This document shows, one piece after another, positions 48,956 through 58,306 of a DNA stretch of 64,000 nucleotides (within the stretch, counting starts at the first letter, position 1; the number at the start of each line of letters is the position of its first letter). The stretch is from an uncultured Candidatus Hydrogenedens sp. (GTDB lineage Bacteria; Desulfobacterota_D; UBA1144): NCBI GenBank assembly GCA_902609885.1, contig CACLTT010000004.1:1-64000 (forward strand), read 5' to 3'. The notes beneath the pieces are model-generated. The model was not told the origin of the DNA, ran no database searches, and worked only from the letters and a program-made list of their open reading frames with translations. Position numbers and translations under genes: made by a program.

Positions 48956-49975
48956 TAATAATTTTTTAATTTTATTTTTATTTGGCTTTTGGATAATTCC
49001 TTTATCAGTAATAATCCCCGTAATTAATTTTGATGGTGTTATATCAAAAGCAGGATTTAAAGCTTTTTTTGATTGAGTTATTTTTATTTGATTGATTTTA
49101 AAAACCTCTTCTTGATCTCTATTTTCAATAATAATTTCTAAACCTGATTTTGAATCTTTATCAAAAGTGGAAATTGGAGCAGCCACATAAAACGGGATTG
49201 AATAATATTTTGCTAGAATAGCAAGCTGAAGAGTACCAATTTTATTAGCAGTATCACCATTTAAAGCAATTCTATCAGCACCAACTATTACTAAATCAAT
49301 CTCTTTCTCTTTAATAGAATATGCTGCCATTGAATCAGTTATTAAAGTACAATTTATACCTTCTTTATTTGCTTCCCAAGTTGTAAGACGTGAGCCCTGA
49401 TTTAGTGGTCTAGTTTCAGTTGCAAACAACTTAATATTTTTTCTAATTTTATTTGCTTTTGAAATAACACCTAATGCTGTTCCTATTCCTGTTGTAGCAA
49501 GCCTGCCCGTATTGCAATGAGTTAATATATTAAAATTATTTTTAATTAATTTTACACCATTTTTTGAAATCTTATTTGAAACTTCTATTTCTTCTTTTTC
49601 AATGTCAATTGAAATATTAAAAAAAACCTTTTTTAATTCTGGGAGTGAATCTTTTTTGTTTTCAAGGATTCTATAAAATTTTTTTATAGCCCATGTTAGA
49701 TTAACTGCCGTGGGTCTTGAACTTTCAATCTCTTTTAACATTTTTTTAATTTTATTTTTAAAATTATGATTATTATTAAGTTTATTGATTGCTAAAAATG
49801 CTGCAAAACCTCCTGCAACCCCTATTGCAGGCGCACCACGCACAGACAAATTTTTTATAGCTTTAATTACAGTCTTATAATTATCAGTGATTATATAACA
49901 GGTTTTAAAAGGAAGCTTACGTTGATCCAGAATCTTAATTTTATTTTGTTTATTAATTGATATTGTTTTATACAT
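48947..49975 (-). CDS. mtnA: S-methyl-5-thioribose-1-phosphate isomerase
   Basis: Methionine-salvage isomerase of the eIF2B-like family. The 342 residues have VRGAPAIGVAGGFAAF, the catalytic Cys region LTHCNTGRLATTGIGTALG, and the catalytic Asp in VGADRIALNGDTANKIGT. No other methionine-salvage gene is adjacent. Bacterial members sometimes act on 5-deoxyribose-1-phosphate or ribose-1,5-bisphosphate, so the pathway is likely but not certain. It starts 1 base after bamD. Confidence 0.88.
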   Translation of the reverse strand: MYKTISINKQNKIKILDQRKLPFKTCYIITDNYKTVIKAIKNLSVRGAPAIGVAGGFAAFLAINKLNNNHNFKNKIKKMLKEIESSRPTAVNLTWAIKKFYRILENKKDSLPELKKVFFNISIDIEKEEIEVSNKISKNGVKLIKNNFNILTHCNTGRLATTGIGTALGVISKANKIRKNIKLFATETRPLNQGSRLTTWEANKEGINCTLITDSMAAYSIKEKEIDLVIVGADRIALNGDTANKIGTLQLAILAKYYSIPFYVAAPISTFDKDSKSGLEIIIENRDQEEVFKINQIKITQSKKALNPAFDITPSKLITGIITDKGIIQKPNKNKIKKLLST

Positions 49976-49976
49976 A

Positions 49977-50744
49977 TTATTTTAAAGTTTCATACAAATC
50001 GTCTATGTATCCAACTTGATTTGGAAAATTAGTGACGTAATCATCTATTAATTTTGTTTTATCTGTTTTGGGGTCAATCATTAAAATACAATAAATTTTA
50101 ATAAATTGAGCTTCAGGGTTTGAGCTGATTAAACTTTTAATACTTTTTTCAGATTCAATTATTCTCTTTAATGATGAATCATATGATTCTTTCTTTAAAT
50201 AAAAATTAGCTATATAAATTGTTCTCTCTAGTAATAAAATATTAGCTTTTCCATAAATTTGTTCTATTTCTGAAAAATATTGAGAATCTTTCATTTCAAT
50301 AGATAAATTGTTAAATAGATCTATAACTCTTTTTGAAGGAGATATATCCTTATCTTTTGAAGTCATAAGTTCACTATAGCTTTTAATTATCATATATTTT
50401 GCATAATTTATCTTTGGATGATTTGGCTGCTCTTCAATGAACATCTCATAATCATCAATTGCATCATAGTAGTCTTTTATTCTATATGAAACATCACCAT
50501 TTATCAGGTAGGTCTCTCTTGTATATTCAGAATAGGGGTATCTTACTTGCAAAGTTAAAAGTAAATCTTCAACTTTACTAAATCTAGGTCCACCAAAAAT
50601 ATTGAGTTTCTTTTTTTTAGATAATTCTGATTTGATTGAATCATATATTTCTTTATCTGAGCCGCCTAAAAGTTTTGCAGTTTGGCTTGTACATGAAATA
50701 AAAATTAATAATAATAGTGAAAGTAATATAATTCTATTGACCAT
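49977..50744 (-). CDS. bamD: Outer membrane assembly lipoprotein BamD
   Basis: Periplasmic lipoprotein of the BAM complex that inserts outer-membrane proteins. The signal ends in the lipobox FISC at residue 18. TPR-like helices follow (YDAIDDYEMFIEEQPNHPKINYAKYMIIKSY). At 255 residues the length and the position near obgE are ordinary. The sequence is diverged, with only the first TPRs clear, so the family call rests mainly on the lipobox and the YfiO-like N-terminal repeats. Confidence 0.8.
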   Translation of the reverse strand: MVNRIILLSLLLLIFISCTSQTAKLLGGSDKEIYDSIKSELSKKKKLNIFGGPRFSKVEDLLLTLQVRYPYSEYTRETYLINGDVSYRIKDYYDAIDDYEMFIEEQPNHPKINYAKYMIIKSYSELMTSKDKDISPSKRVIDLFNNLSIEMKDSQYFSEIEQIYGKANILLLERTIYIANFYLKKESYDSSLKRIIESEKSIKSLISSNPEAQFIKIYCILMIDPKTDKTKLIDDYVTNFPNQVGYIDDLYETLK

Positions 50745-50785
50745 AGATGCTATAATATTTGCGCTGAGGTCAAAGTCAAGAGATT

Positions 50786-51769
50786 ATGAACGATTATATT
50801 GATGAAATAGAAATAACCATAAGTTCTGGAAATGGAGGCAATGGTATAACTTCATTTAGAAGAGAAAAATTTGTACCTTTTGGTGGTCCTGATGGTGGAG
50901 ATGGGGGTAATGGTGGAAATGTTTTATTTCAAGGAAGCTCGAATTTAGATTCATTCAAAGATCTTACTCAAACAAGGTTTTTTAAGGCACAAGATGGGGG
51001 TAATGGTAAAGGATCAAATAAAAATGGTAAAAAAGGTAATGATATAATAATAAAAGTGCCTTTAGGAACTGAAATCAAAGATAAAAAGAACAATGCGACA
51101 ATAATTGACGTAATTGAAAATGATAAAATTTATTTAGCTTTATCTGGAGGAACAGGGGGTAAAGGTAACTCCAACTTTAAAACATCTAAAAATCAAAGTC
51201 CTAGAAAAGCTACTATGGGAAAGCCCGGCATGAAAAAAAAGCTTTTTTTAAATTTAAAAACTCTATCAGATATAGGAATTGTTGGATTTCCAAATGTTGG
51301 TAAATCATCTATTATAAATTTAATAACAAATTCTAAAGCAGAAATTGGAGATTATGCTTTCACAACTTTATCTCCAAATTTAGGAGTTATAAAAACAATT
51401 GATAGTGATTATTTAATAGCAGATATTCCTGGGATTGTTGAGAATGCTTCAAAAGGAAAAGGATTAGGTATTAAATTTCTTAAACATATCGAAAGATCAA
51501 GAAATATTGTTATTGTTTTAAATGGATCCTGTGATAAAAAAGAAGATTTAATTGATGAATTCAAGAAACTAACCAGGGAAATAAAGCTTTATTCAACTCA
51601 ACTACTAAATAGAATTAAACTAATTATCATAAATAAGTCTGACTTGTGTTTATTTAAAAATGATTTAAAAAACTTTAGAATTGATGGAGACATACATCAA
51701 ATATTATTCAGTTGTAAAGAATGTAAAAAAGAAGAAATAAACTTTTTAAAAGAAAATTTTTTACTTTAA
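50786..51769 (+). CDS. obgE: GTPase ObgE
   Basis: Ribosome-associated GTPase involved in 50S maturation. The Obg fold has the glycine-rich GGPDGGDGGNGGN and GGTGGKGNSNF stretches (residues 1-160), followed by the G domain with GFPNVGKSSIINLI (G1), ADIPGIVENA (G3) and NKSDL (G4). It ends at 327 residues without the C-terminal OCT extension, as in many Gram-negative forms. The end overlaps trpC by 9 bases. The neighbouring rplU-rpmA genes, often upstream of obg, are absent. Confidence 0.95.
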   Translation: MNDYIDEIEITISSGNGGNGITSFRREKFVPFGGPDGGDGGNGGNVLFQGSSNLDSFKDLTQTRFFKAQDGGNGKGSNKNGKKGNDIIIKVPLGTEIKDKKNNATIIDVIENDKIYLALSGGTGGKGNSNFKTSKNQSPRKATMGKPGMKKKLFLNLKTLSDIGIVGFPNVGKSSIINLITNSKAEIGDYAFTTLSPNLGVIKTIDSDYLIADIPGIVENASKGKGLGIKFLKHIERSRNIVIVLNGSCDKKEDLIDEFKKLTREIKLYSTQLLNRIKLIIINKSDLCLFKNDLKNFRIDGDIHQILFSCKECKKEEINFLKENFLL

Positions 51770-52537
51770 CAAAGTATTAAGTGCTAACTCTCTATTGGAT
51801 GAAACCATAAGATATTCACCAATTAAAAAATTTTTAACTCCTAAATTGACCAACATATCTAAGTCATCTTTGGAACCAATACCACTTTCACTAATCAAAA
51901 TAGAATTATTAGGAATTTTATTAATAAAATTTAAAACATTAGCATTATCTACATCAAAAGTTTCTAAATTTCTATTATTAACTCCAAAAATTTTTACGCC
52001 TACCTCAATTCCTTTATTAAAGTCTTCATTATCATGAACTTCGTAAATCACATCAAGGTTTAACTTCTGTGATATTTCACATAATGAAGCCAGCTTCTTT
52101 AAAGTTAAAGCTTTGCCAATTAAAAGTATTGCATCCGCTCCATAAAACTTTGATTGATATATTTGATAATCATCAACAATAAAATCTTTTCTAAGTATTG
52201 GAATATTAACAATAGACCTTACTGCGGTAATATAATCTATTTTTCCCTGAAAAAATTTCTCATCAGTTAAAATAGAAATTGCAGATGCTCCTCCATTAAA
52301 GTATTCCAAAGCTATCTTTAAAGGCTGAAAGTTCTCTTGGATGATTCCTTTAGAAGGTGAAGCTTTTTTTATTTCAGCAATAATTTTAGTATCATTATTA
52401 TTTAAAGCATCATAAAGACTTCTTAAGTCATATTTTTTTTCAAATATCCCCTCTTGAAGTTGTTCTAATGGAAAAGATTTTTTTAAATTTTCAACTTCAA
52501 ATTCTTTCTCTTTAAGAATTTTATCTAAAATATTCAT
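51761..52537 (-). CDS. trpC: Indole-3-glycerol phosphate synthase
   Basis: TIM-barrel enzyme of tryptophan synthesis. Motifs are IAEIKKASPSKGIIQENF, ILTDEKFFQG, LRKDFIVDDYQIYQSK, NNRNLETFDVD and ISESGIGSKDDL. It has 258 residues. Its ATG overlaps the trpD stop by 4 bases. It ends the ribBA-ribH-nusB-trpD-trpC operon, an unusual pairing of riboflavin and tryptophan genes. Confidence 0.95.
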   Translation of the reverse strand: MNILDKILKEKEFEVENLKKSFPLEQLQEGIFEKKYDLRSLYDALNNNDTKIIAEIKKASPSKGIIQENFQPLKIALEYFNGGASAISILTDEKFFQGKIDYITAVRSIVNIPILRKDFIVDDYQIYQSKFYGADAILLIGKALTLKKLASLCEISQKLNLDVIYEVHDNEDFNKGIEVGVKIFGVNNRNLETFDVDNANVLNFINKIPNNSILISESGIGSKDDLDMLVNLGVKNFLIGEYLMVSSNRELALNTLLK

Positions 52538-53535
52538 GTCAAATCCATATATTCTTTAAGCGTATCAAAAACCTGTTTATCTTCTAATTTACATCTTACA
52601 TATTTAAAGCTTTCAGCCAAATCCATACTATCATCATATAAATATAAAGATGCACCTGCATTCAAAATACATATATCTCTTTTTTCATCTTTTATAGAAC
52701 CATTTAAAATTCCAATTAATATTTTTTTTGATTCCTCAATATCTTTAATTACTAGATTTTCCAGCATTCCAAGTTTAAATCCATATTCTTGGGGATCAAA
52801 AATATAATTCTTATATTCTCCATTATTAAATTCAAAAATGTGTGTTTTGTCACATATAGAAATTTCATCCATTCCATCGAAGCCATGGACCACCATGCCG
52901 GACTTAACCCTCTGCTTAATTAATACCTTGCCCATTGTCTCTAAAAGCTCTTTGTCATAAACACCAAGAAGCTGATGCTTTGGTCTCAATGGGTTAATTA
53001 ATGGCCCTAAAATATTAAAAATTGTTCTAGTAGATAATGTTTTTCTGATGTTTATTACATTTTTCATAGATTTATGAAAATCTGGCGCAAAAAGAAATGA
53101 TATATTTCTCTTCTCAATACTTTCAATTGCCTCCTCAATATTTTTATCAAAATTAATACCTATTGATTCAAAAAGATCGGCACTTCCAACTTTACTGGAA
53201 ACAGACCTGTTTCCATGTTTAGCAACCTTAACGTTTAGCGAAGAAAGAATTAAAGATGAAATTGTCGAAACATTAATTATAGATTTTGAATCACCACCTG
53301 TTCCGCATAAATCTATTAGGTCTAAGTCAGATTCATATGTATTAATAGAATTTAATAAAAATTCTGATGCATAAAAAACTTCATTATCAGATGGTTTTTT
53401 AATTTTTAATGCTATTAAGATTGAAGATGCTAAAGAAGGATCTATATCACCAGACATTAGTTTAGAAAAAAAAGAATTAATCTCATCTTTATCAAGATCA
53501 ATACCATCGCATAATTTTTCTAAGATTTTATTCAT
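52534..53535 (-). CDS. trpD: Anthranilate phosphoribosyltransferase
   Basis: Transfers phosphoribose from PRPP to anthranilate. The PRPP motif DLCGTGGDSKSIINVST, AKHGNRSVSSKVGSADLFE and the anthranilate site NILGPLINPLRPKHQLLGV are intact. The length is 333 residues. The ATG overlaps the nusB stop by 1 base, and trpE/trpG are not nearby. Confidence 0.95.
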   Translation of the reverse strand: MNKILEKLCDGIDLDKDEINSFFSKLMSGDIDPSLASSILIALKIKKPSDNEVFYASEFLLNSINTYESDLDLIDLCGTGGDSKSIINVSTISSLILSSLNVKVAKHGNRSVSSKVGSADLFESIGINFDKNIEEAIESIEKRNISFLFAPDFHKSMKNVINIRKTLSTRTIFNILGPLINPLRPKHQLLGVYDKELLETMGKVLIKQRVKSGMVVHGFDGMDEISICDKTHIFEFNNGEYKNYIFDPQEYGFKLGMLENLVIKDIEESKKILIGILNGSIKDEKRDICILNAGASLYLYDDSMDLAESFKYVRCKLEDKQVFDTLKEYMDLT

Positions 53536-54233
53536 TATTGCAATGCTCTTTTAGAGATCGTATCAAGAATTCCATTAATAAAACTGCAGGATTCATCAGA
53601 ACTATATTTTAAGGCCAGAACTATTGCTTCTTTAATACTAATTGGTGCAGGAATCCCTTTAGAAAATAAAATCTCATAAACAGCAATTCTCAATATATTT
53701 AAATCAATAGAGTTGATTCTAGATAATTTCCAATTTTTAGTAGTCTGATCAATTTGATCATCTATTGGTTTAATATTTTTTAGACAACCATTGATTATCT
53801 CTGTAGCTTTATCTTTGATTATATTTTTTGTTATTATTTTTTTTGAATTATCAAATACATCTCTGAGGAGTTCATAATAATTAGTATCATTTGATTTAAT
53901 TCTTTCATTAGCATTATATATCTTGAGAAAATTTTTAAAATTTCTAGAGTCTGTTGCTTTAGATATTATTTTATTAAAAATATCTATTTTTACTACTCTA
54001 AGAAAAACTTTTCCTGACTTCAATAAAGAGCAACCCACAACTACCATTTCTTTCTCAGCGATAACCATTTTTTTTAACATATAGTAATTAACAACAGGAT
54101 TTGAATCCCAAAAATTATTAATATCTAAATTTATGTTTTTAATCGCATCTAATGAGTCTTGATCATCAATGTCAATACTGTACATAAATCTTAGCGACAA
54201 TTCTCTTGCTCTTCTATTTATCCAGTATCTCAT
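53535..54233 (-). CDS. nusB: Transcription antitermination factor NusB with a large insertion
   Basis: Component of the rRNA antitermination complex. Residues 1-20 (INRRARELSLRFMYSIDI) and the last 75 (WKLSRINSIDLNILRIAVYEILF, GIPAPISIKEAIVLALKYSS, SFINGILDTISK) are clear NusB. In between there are about 95 residues (roughly 45-140) not typical for NusB, giving 232 residues where 130-160 is usual. The insert is Lys/Ile/Asn-rich and predicted helical by eye. The gene overlaps ribH and trpD by one base each. Confidence 0.88.
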   Translation of the reverse strand: MRYWINRRARELSLRFMYSIDIDDQDSLDAIKNINLDINNFWDSNPVVNYYMLKKMVIAEKEMVVVGCSLLKSGKVFLRVVKIDIFNKIISKATDSRNFKNFLKIYNANERIKSNDTNYYELLRDVFDNSKKIITKNIIKDKATEIINGCLKNIKPIDDQIDQTTKNWKLSRINSIDLNILRIAVYEILFSKGIPAPISIKEAIVLALKYSSDESCSFINGILDTISKRALQ

Positions 54234-54679
54234 TATATTGTTTCAGCTGAAACTATGAGCTTATAAATTGCATCAACTGCTTCAACTGCCCTATCTTTTT
54301 TTCCACCACTTGTTCTGGGTAAAATTTGTTTTTTATTGCTAACGCTTACAATACCAGAAGTAATAGGCGTATTAAATTTTACACTAAGAATCGTTAGCTG
54401 CTCTGATACAATCTTAGATATATTATCAAAATGATTAGTTTCACCTTTTATTAAGCAACCTGTAGTAACAATTCCATCAACTTTTTTAAACTTTTTAAAT
54501 ATATAGTTTATGATGTAAGGCACCTCTAAAGAACCTTCAATATCAACAACCCTCAATATCAACCTATTGCGCCCAAACAACTTATTTAATCTCTCAGATG
54601 CAAATTTAATCTGTCTGTTGGCTATATCTTTATAATACGAACTAGCAACTAAGTATATATAATATTTATTTTTTTTCAT
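54233..54679 (-). CDS. ribH: 6,7-dimethyl-8-ribityllumazine synthase
   Basis: Condenses the pyrimidine intermediate with dihydroxybutanone phosphate in riboflavin synthesis. The active-site segment GCLIKGETNHFDNI with its catalytic His, VEGSLEVPY-like DIEGSLEVPYIIN and FNTPITSGIVSV identify it. It has 148 residues. The ATG overlaps the ribBA stop by 4 bases. Confidence 0.9.
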   Translation of the reverse strand: MKKNKYYIYLVASSYYKDIANRQIKFASERLNKLFGRNRLILRVVDIEGSLEVPYIINYIFKKFKKVDGIVTTGCLIKGETNHFDNISKIVSEQLTILSVKFNTPITSGIVSVSNKKQILPRTSGGKKDRAVEAVDAIYKLIVSAETI

Positions 54680-55884
54680 TCTACTAGGCTTAAGACGTGA
54701 CCGAGCTTTTTCTTTTTTGTCTCTAAGTAATTCTTATTATGTTCTCCAGGAGAAATTTCAATTGGAACAGTCTCGGTTATTTTTATTCCATAACCTTCAA
54801 TTCCAGCAACTTTTCTTGGATTGTTTGTTAATAGCTTTATTTTTCTTACACCTATATCACGTAATATTTGTGCTCCTGTGCCATATTCCCTGAGGTCTTC
54901 TTTAAATCCTAATGCTTCATTAGCCTCTACGGTGTCTAAACCTTTTTCTATTAGCGAGTAAGCTTTAATTTTATGAGCTATTCCAATTCCTCTACCCTCT
55001 TGAGCCAAATATAGTAACACTCCTGATCCTTCATTGGTAATCATTTCTATAGCACTATGCAATTGAGAACCGCAGTCACATCTCAAAGATCCAAAAAGAT
55101 CTCCAGTTAGACATTCTGAATGGACCCTTACTAATGTTGACTTTGTCTTACTTATTTTTCCTTTAATCAGGGCTATATGTATTTTCCCGTCTATCATGCT
55201 CTTGTATGCATAGCATTTAAAGTTAGTCATATGTGTTGGGAGCTGACACTCGGCTATTTTTTCAACTAAAGAGTCTTTTTTTAGTCTATATCCAATTAAA
55301 TCTGCAATAGTAGCAATTTTGATTTTATGTTTTTTTGCAAATTTCTCACAATCCTTTAATCTCGCCATCGTTCCATCATTATTCATAATTTCGCATATAA
55401 CTGCTGATGATTGCAAACCACAAATCTTGGCCATATCAACTGAGGCTTCAGTATGACCCGCTCTAACTAAAATTCCTCCATCTCGAGCGACAAGTGGAAA
55501 CATATGCCCAGGTCTATCAAAATCTTGGGGCTTAGACTTTGGATTTGCTACCAACTTTGCTGTTGTAGATCTATCTTGCGCAGATATGCCAGTTGTTGTC
55601 CCCTTGTTAGCATCAATAGAAATTGTAAATGCTGTTGTATCTAGATTTTCTTTTGGACTATTTTTAACTGGAGACAAATCAAGCCTTTCAGCAACTTCTG
55701 TATCCATAGTTACGCATATTAACCCTCTTCCATGAGTTGCCATAAAGTTAATAATATTCGGGTTCGCAAATTCAGATGCAACTATAAGATCACCTTCATT
55801 TTCTCTATCGGCGTCATCAACAAGAATTATCATCTTACCTTTTTTAAAATCTTTTATTGCATCTTCAATTTTTGAAATTGGCAT
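54676..55884 (-). CDS. ribBA: Bifunctional DHBP synthase / GTP cyclohydrolase II (RibBA)
   Basis: Provides both precursors of riboflavin. The N-terminal DHBP synthase half (about 1-200) has VDDADRENEGDLIVASEF and VRAGHTEASVDMAKI; the C-terminal GTP cyclohydrolase II half has VRVHSECLTGDLFGSLRCDCG (zinc cysteines) and AQEGRGIGIAHKIKAYSL. Its 402 residues are typical for the fused form. A GGAGATATT site precedes the ATG. I see no FMN riboswitch in the 136 bases upstream. Confidence 0.95.
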   Translation of the reverse strand: MPISKIEDAIKDFKKGKMIILVDDADRENEGDLIVASEFANPNIINFMATHGRGLICVTMDTEVAERLDLSPVKNSPKENLDTTAFTISIDANKGTTTGISAQDRSTTAKLVANPKSKPQDFDRPGHMFPLVARDGGILVRAGHTEASVDMAKICGLQSSAVICEIMNNDGTMARLKDCEKFAKKHKIKIATIADLIGYRLKKDSLVEKIAECQLPTHMTNFKCYAYKSMIDGKIHIALIKGKISKTKSTLVRVHSECLTGDLFGSLRCDCGSQLHSAIEMITNEGSGVLLYLAQEGRGIGIAHKIKAYSLIEKGLDTVEANEALGFKEDLREYGTGAQILRDIGVRKIKLLTNNPRKVAGIEGYGIKITETVPIEISPGEHNKNYLETKKKKLGHVLSLVE

Positions 55885-55961
55885 AATATCTCCTAATTCA
55901 ATGAGTTTATAAATATTAAATATATACGTTTTTAAATATAAACCAAAAGGTTTTATAAGTA

Positions 55962-55989
55962 TTGACTTTTTAATAAGTGTATATATTTT
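55962..55989 (+). promoter_or_regulatory. Possible promoter of the acidic-protein gene
   Basis: TTGACT (55962-55967) is followed 16 bases later by TATTTT (55984-55989) in an AT-rich gap. It sits about 30 bases ahead of the TTG start at 56021, which has a strong GGAGG site. The -10 choice is ambiguous because several TATATT-like strings overlap. Confidence 0.4.
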
Positions 55990-56020
55990 AAGATTATAGC
56001 TATAGTTTGGAGGTGCTAAT

Positions 56021-56338
56021 TTGCAACTTATTCATTTAAATAATCTATATTCAACTTTTCCTAACTATATTATGGGAGGAGGAGAAGAATTTAGAGAGTT
56101 CGAAGAGGAAATTCTTGATGATCTTGAAGAAGAGATTGATTATGATGATGACATTTGGGGAGAGAATGAAGATTCAAATGATGAAATTGAAGAGGACTAT
56201 AGTGAAGACGAAGATGAAGACGAGGGTGAGTTTGACGACTTAGAAGAAATTGATGATTTTGAAGAGCTAGATGACCTAGATGATTTAGATGACTTTGAGG
56301 AAGAAGGTGAAGACGAGGATCAATTTGAGGAAGAATAA
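56021..56338 (+). CDS. Strongly acidic Asp/Glu-rich protein of unknown function
   Basis: The 105-residue protein has about two-thirds Asp/Glu after its first 20 residues (for example EFDDLEEIDDFEELDDLDDL), with no folded domain that I recognise. It starts at TTG; a GGAGG 7 bases upstream argues for this over the internal ATG at 56072. The N-terminal MQLIHLNNLYSTFPNYIMGGG is not acidic. It may be an intrinsically disordered chaperone-like or metal-binding protein, but nothing in the context shows that. It stands alone between ribBA and tRNA-Leu. Confidence 0.7.
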   Translation: MQLIHLNNLYSTFPNYIMGGGEEFREFEEEILDDLEEEIDYDDDIWGENEDSNDEIEEDYSEDEDEDEGEFDDLEEIDDFEELDDLDDLDDFEEEGEDEDQFEEE

Positions 56339-56347
56339 ATTCTAGAG

Positions 56348-56431
56348 TGCCCGGAGCCGGACTCGAACCGGCACGATGTTGCCATCGAGGGATTTTAAGT
56401 CCCTTGCGTCTACCTATTTCGCCACCCGGGC
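56348..56431 (-). tRNA. tRNA-Leu (UAA)
   Basis: Class II tRNA of 84 bases on the minus strand. It has acceptor arms GCCCGGG/TCCGGGC, anticodon loop CTTAAAA (anticodon TAA) and variable arm CGATGGCAACATCG, with T-arm GCCGGTTCGAGTCCGGC. No CCA is encoded. Confidence 0.97.
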
Positions 56432-56559
56432 AAACCAAAATATTTATGAATATTACATGAATAGAATGTTTTAGGAAATATGCTAATTAATTTTACAGAC
56501 ATTCCCTTTTATAAAGGTTTGAATTATACTCTATATTAGCAATTAATATTTCTTTTTAT

Positions 56560-57375
56560 TTACTGTTGTGGTATTTCTTGAACAGAAACCTTAACATCTA
56601 ACTTTTCATCACTTGAACCTATTGCTACACCTTTAATTGGTGCAGCAAATATAGAATCTGGCCCAGAACAAAGCCTTAAGTATCTTTCATTTGTACAACT
56701 ATTATTTGACGGATCAAATGCAATCCATCCAATATCCTTAAAAAATAACTCGACCCACGCATGTGTTGCTTGAGTATCAATATCTGTTGGCAATAAATAT
56801 CCCACCACATATCTTGCAGGTATTCCAGCATATATAGATGCTGAAATCATTAAATGCGCAAAATCTTGACATACCCCTTTTCGAGAATTAAAAATATTTA
56901 TTGCAGGAGTTGATATTTCAGAGGCACCAGATGAATATTCAATATAATCAAAAATCGCAGAATTTAAGGAATGTGCAAAACTAAGTTTATTTTTTTTCTT
57001 ATTCTTAGCTAATAATTTTAAAACAAATTTTTTAATTCCTGAATCAGATTTAGTTAAATCAGTCTCTCTTAAATAAACCAGAGGATTAATTTTTTCTTTA
57101 TGGCCTGATATGATTCCATTATTATCAGGTGTTTGAACCTCACCCTTAACAATAATCTCAGAACTCTTATTATTTTTAGATGTATGGGCGATAATAGTTT
57201 GATCTCCATTTGACTCTATAACTTTTTCACCTATAAAAGCATTCTTAACAGAAACTTTCCAACTTAGTATTTTTACACCTTTAAATTTTGTTGGAAATAA
57301 TTTTATTGACTGAGTTAAACTCTGAAAAGGTTTTTCATATTTATATTTAGTTTTATGATTAATCTTCAAAAACAT
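56560..57375 (-). CDS. Transglutaminase-like cysteine protease family protein
   Basis: Cysteine-protease-fold protein of 271 residues. The track starts at 57435; the ATG at 57375 with GGAGGTG 8 bases upstream gives MFLKINHKTKYKYEKP, the typical N-terminal transglutaminase-associated domain. The triad Cys is in SRKGVCQDFAHLMIS, His in TQATHAWVELFF and Asp in IAFDPSNN. It is the last gene of a three-gene operon with the alpha-E and ATP-grasp proteins, overlapping the former by 17 bases. This trio is common and linked to peptide synthesis or processing, but its product is unknown. Confidence 0.88.
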   Translation of the reverse strand: MFLKINHKTKYKYEKPFQSLTQSIKLFPTKFKGVKILSWKVSVKNAFIGEKVIESNGDQTIIAHTSKNNKSSEIIVKGEVQTPDNNGIISGHKEKINPLVYLRETDLTKSDSGIKKFVLKLLAKNKKKNKLSFAHSLNSAIFDYIEYSSGASEISTPAINIFNSRKGVCQDFAHLMISASIYAGIPARYVVGYLLPTDIDTQATHAWVELFFKDIGWIAFDPSNNSCTNERYLRLCSGPDSIFAAPIKGVAIGSSDEKLDVKVSVQEIPQQ

Positions 57376-58306
57376 TATATACACCTCCAAAATAAGAGGT
57401 TTCAATACTAGAATGCAGTATGTTGATATCCTCACTATATTGACTTAGGAATTCATTAAATCCATTATCAAATATTTCTTGAACTGTTAAATCTGATAAT
57501 TTTGAAATAATTTTTCTTGAAGTCGAAAACGCTCTGGATTGCAAGTTGTAAAAAGATGATAAGTTCTTTAAATGAATCTTAATATTTTCTAATGAATGAA
57601 AAAGAGATCTCGGATTAGTATTATTAAAAATCAAAAAATGCGCAATTTTTTCTTGAGACATATTTACACCATAAGAAAGTCTAAATTGCGTATAAGCTGC
57701 AAGAGTTCTTAACAATATTCCCCATTCGTAATCATTATCTTCATTTTCTTGATTACTCATTGGCGATATAAAATTTTTAACATCTATAAACCTAATAATG
57801 TTATCTGCTCGTTCAACGTAATAGCCTAAATTCATAAAATCGTAGCAATCACTTGATAATTGTGTGCTGATTATTGCACCTTTTAACATACTGCTTCTTT
57901 GCTTAATCCATGCACATAGGTTTGGTATTTCAGAGGATTTGTATCTACCAGAAGTTAAATCTTGGAGTTCTTGATAGGTTGAATTGACCACGTCCCATAC
58001 CTCACGTGTAATTCTATTTCTTACTTTACGAAAATTTTCGCGTGTAAATCTTACACAATTCTTTATTGAAGACTCGTTTGTTTCATCAAAAAATAAAAAT
58101 TTTTCGACCTTTCTTTGATTAATTTTTGAGTTTTTAAAAAGATATTCATCCTTTACTGCAGTTGAAAGTAAAATTGATTCCCATTCGTTGTTTTTATTAC
58201 TTGTTAAACTAATTCTATAAGCTACATCAAGTAATCTAGAGGTCATCTCAGCCCTTTCAATATATCTACATGCCCAATATAATTTTTCTGCAGTACTACT
58301 TAACAT
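57359..58306 (-). CDS. Alpha-E domain protein (DUF403)
   Basis: All-helical 315-residue protein beginning LSSTAEKLYWACRYIERAEMTSRLLDV, the family's hallmark. YYVERADNIIRFIDV and a C-terminal region with SLENIKIHL are conserved. It always travels with the circularly permuted ATP-grasp and transglutaminase genes. Its ATG overlaps the ATP-grasp stop by one base. The molecular role is not known. Confidence 0.9.
   Translation of the reverse strand: MLSSTAEKLYWACRYIERAEMTSRLLDVAYRISLTSNKNNEWESILLSTAVKDEYLFKNSKINQRKVEKFLFFDETNESSIKNCVRFTRENFRKVRNRITREVWDVVNSTYQELQDLTSGRYKSSEIPNLCAWIKQRSSMLKGAIISTQLSSDCYDFMNLGYYVERADNIIRFIDVKNFISPMSNQENEDNDYEWGILLRTLAAYTQFRLSYGVNMSQEKIAHFLIFNNTNPRSLFHSLENIKIHLKNLSSFYNLQSRAFSTSRKIISKLSDLTVQEIFDNGFNEFLSQYSEDINILHSSIETSYFGGVYNVFED

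Noticed and set aside
55885-56020. FMN riboswitch upstream of ribBA
   Set aside because: No FMN-aptamer motif (AGGATA/GGGT...) could be found in the gap on the minus strand.
56091-56438. Minus-strand 115-aa ORF across tRNA-Leu and the acidic gene
   Set aside because: It overlaps a tRNA and its His/Leu-rich sequence is the complement of the acidic repeats.
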